DNA from: JAZGHN01 sp964496725
GTDB taxonomy: Bacteria > Chloroflexota > Dehalococcoidia > Dehalococcoidales > E44-bin46
Reading direction: 5' to 3'
DNA: 6,288 bases
NCBI GenBank assembly: GCA_964496725.1
Contig: CAZCAS010000074.1
Coordinates: 1 to 6,288 of the forward strand
Shown: in pieces, positions 6,007 to 6,288 of the stretch
Layout of the letters: every line of letters begins with the position of its first letter
Position numbering within the stretch: position 1 is the first letter of the stretch
Notes under the pieces: generated by a model
What the model was told of the DNA's origin: nothing
What the model saw: only the letters and a program-made list of their open reading frames with translations
Database searches by the model: none
Translations under genes and position numbers: made by a program

Positions 6007-6288
6007 TCACCGTATATTTCTTATTAACGCCACAGCATGAGCGGCTATCCCCTCCCCCCGCCCAACAAACCCCAGCTTCTCCGACGTGCTAGCCTTGACG
6101 CTAACCTGCTCAGGGGCAACGCCCAGCGCCCGGCTGAGCTGTTTCCTCATACCGACAATGCAATCCCCCAGCCTGGGCTCCTCCGCCACAATAGTAGCAT
6201 CAATATTATCCACCATCCAACCATTCTCCGCCAGCTTATCCCTTACCCTCTCCAGTAGCGTCATGCTGGAGACATCCTTATATTGCGG
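6007..6288 (-). CDS. ispF: 2-C-methyl-D-erythritol 2,4-cyclodiphosphate synthase, C-terminal part
   Basis: The last 93 codons and stop of ispF; the N-terminus lies beyond the right edge. IspF cyclises the CDP-methylerythritol phosphate intermediate to the 2,4-cyclodiphosphate, releasing CMP, in the MEP route to isoprenoids; it acts as a cytoplasmic trimer. Visible family features are PQYKDVSSMTLLERV at the edge (the usual FPDTDP-x-YK region is cut just before it), NIDATIVAEEPRL in the middle, VGMRKQLSRALGV, and the CMP-binding signature VKASTSEKLGFVGRGEGIAA, followed by HAVALI. The usual TTTE core of that signature reads STSE here, a mild substitution. The methionine at 6264 is internal, since the frame stays open and conserved upstream of it to the edge. 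The metal-binding residues of the N-terminal half cannot be judged. About 120 bases separate its stop from the cysE ribosome site. Confidence 0.95.
   Translation of the reverse strand, partial: PQYKDVSSMTLLERVRDKLAENGWMVDNIDATIVAEEPRLGDCIVGMRKQLSRALGVAPEQVSVKASTSEKLGFVGRGEGIAAHAVALIRNIR

Noticed and set aside
6007..6264. ispF starting at the ATG at 6264 as a complete short gene
   Set aside because: The frame remains open and encodes the conserved PQYKDVSS stretch up to the window edge, so this is the end of a longer gene, not a short one.

Overview
The window is a single-direction gene cluster: every gene I can support lies on the minus strand, so transcription runs from position 6288 towards position 1. 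The content suggests a bacterium of the Chloroflexota, most likely Dehalococcoidia. The main clue is a DRG/Obg-type GTPase with an N-terminus of the sort I recall from archaea and Dehalococcoides-like bacteria, in a neighbourhood of ispF, cysE, cysS, a YbjQ-family gene and uvrC. Frequent TTG/GTG starts fit but do not prove this. The taxon is an inference from remembered sequences, not a search result. A run of 10 Ns at 5353-5362 shows this is draft, possibly metagenomic, sequence.

Layout in transcription order: the C-terminal part of ispF (isoprenoid MEP pathway) enters from the right edge and stops at 6007. Next comes a spacer of about 120 bases, the only sizeable non-coding stretch, with two small hairpins and weak promoter-like hexamers. 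cysE (serine O-acetyltransferase, interrupted by the N run) follows and overlaps cysS (cysteinyl-tRNA synthetase) by 4 bases, with cysS starting at TTG. Then come an unrecognised 370-residue protein with an HELSH zinc-metallopeptidase motif, a 72-residue protein with two membrane segments, and a YbjQ/UPF0145 protein. These last three are joined to each other by 4-base ATGA overlaps. After them come uvrC (nucleotide excision repair) and the first 81 codons of the DRG-like GTPase, cut by the left edge.

From cysE to the GTPase no gap exceeds about 35 bases, so the genes could be one transcript. cysE and cysS form a functional pair: one starts cysteine synthesis and the other charges tRNA with cysteine. 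The other neighbours have no obvious shared pathway, as is common in housekeeping clusters.

The most unusual item is the HELSH gene (2630-3742). Much of it, especially the C-terminal half, is far more AT-rich than the flanking genes. Its C-terminal half is charged and probably helical, and I cannot assign it a named function. It looks like an acquired gene fitted precisely into a housekeeping operon and tied by overlap to a small membrane protein. No CRISPR array, insertion sequence, tRNA, rRNA or classical terminator was seen.
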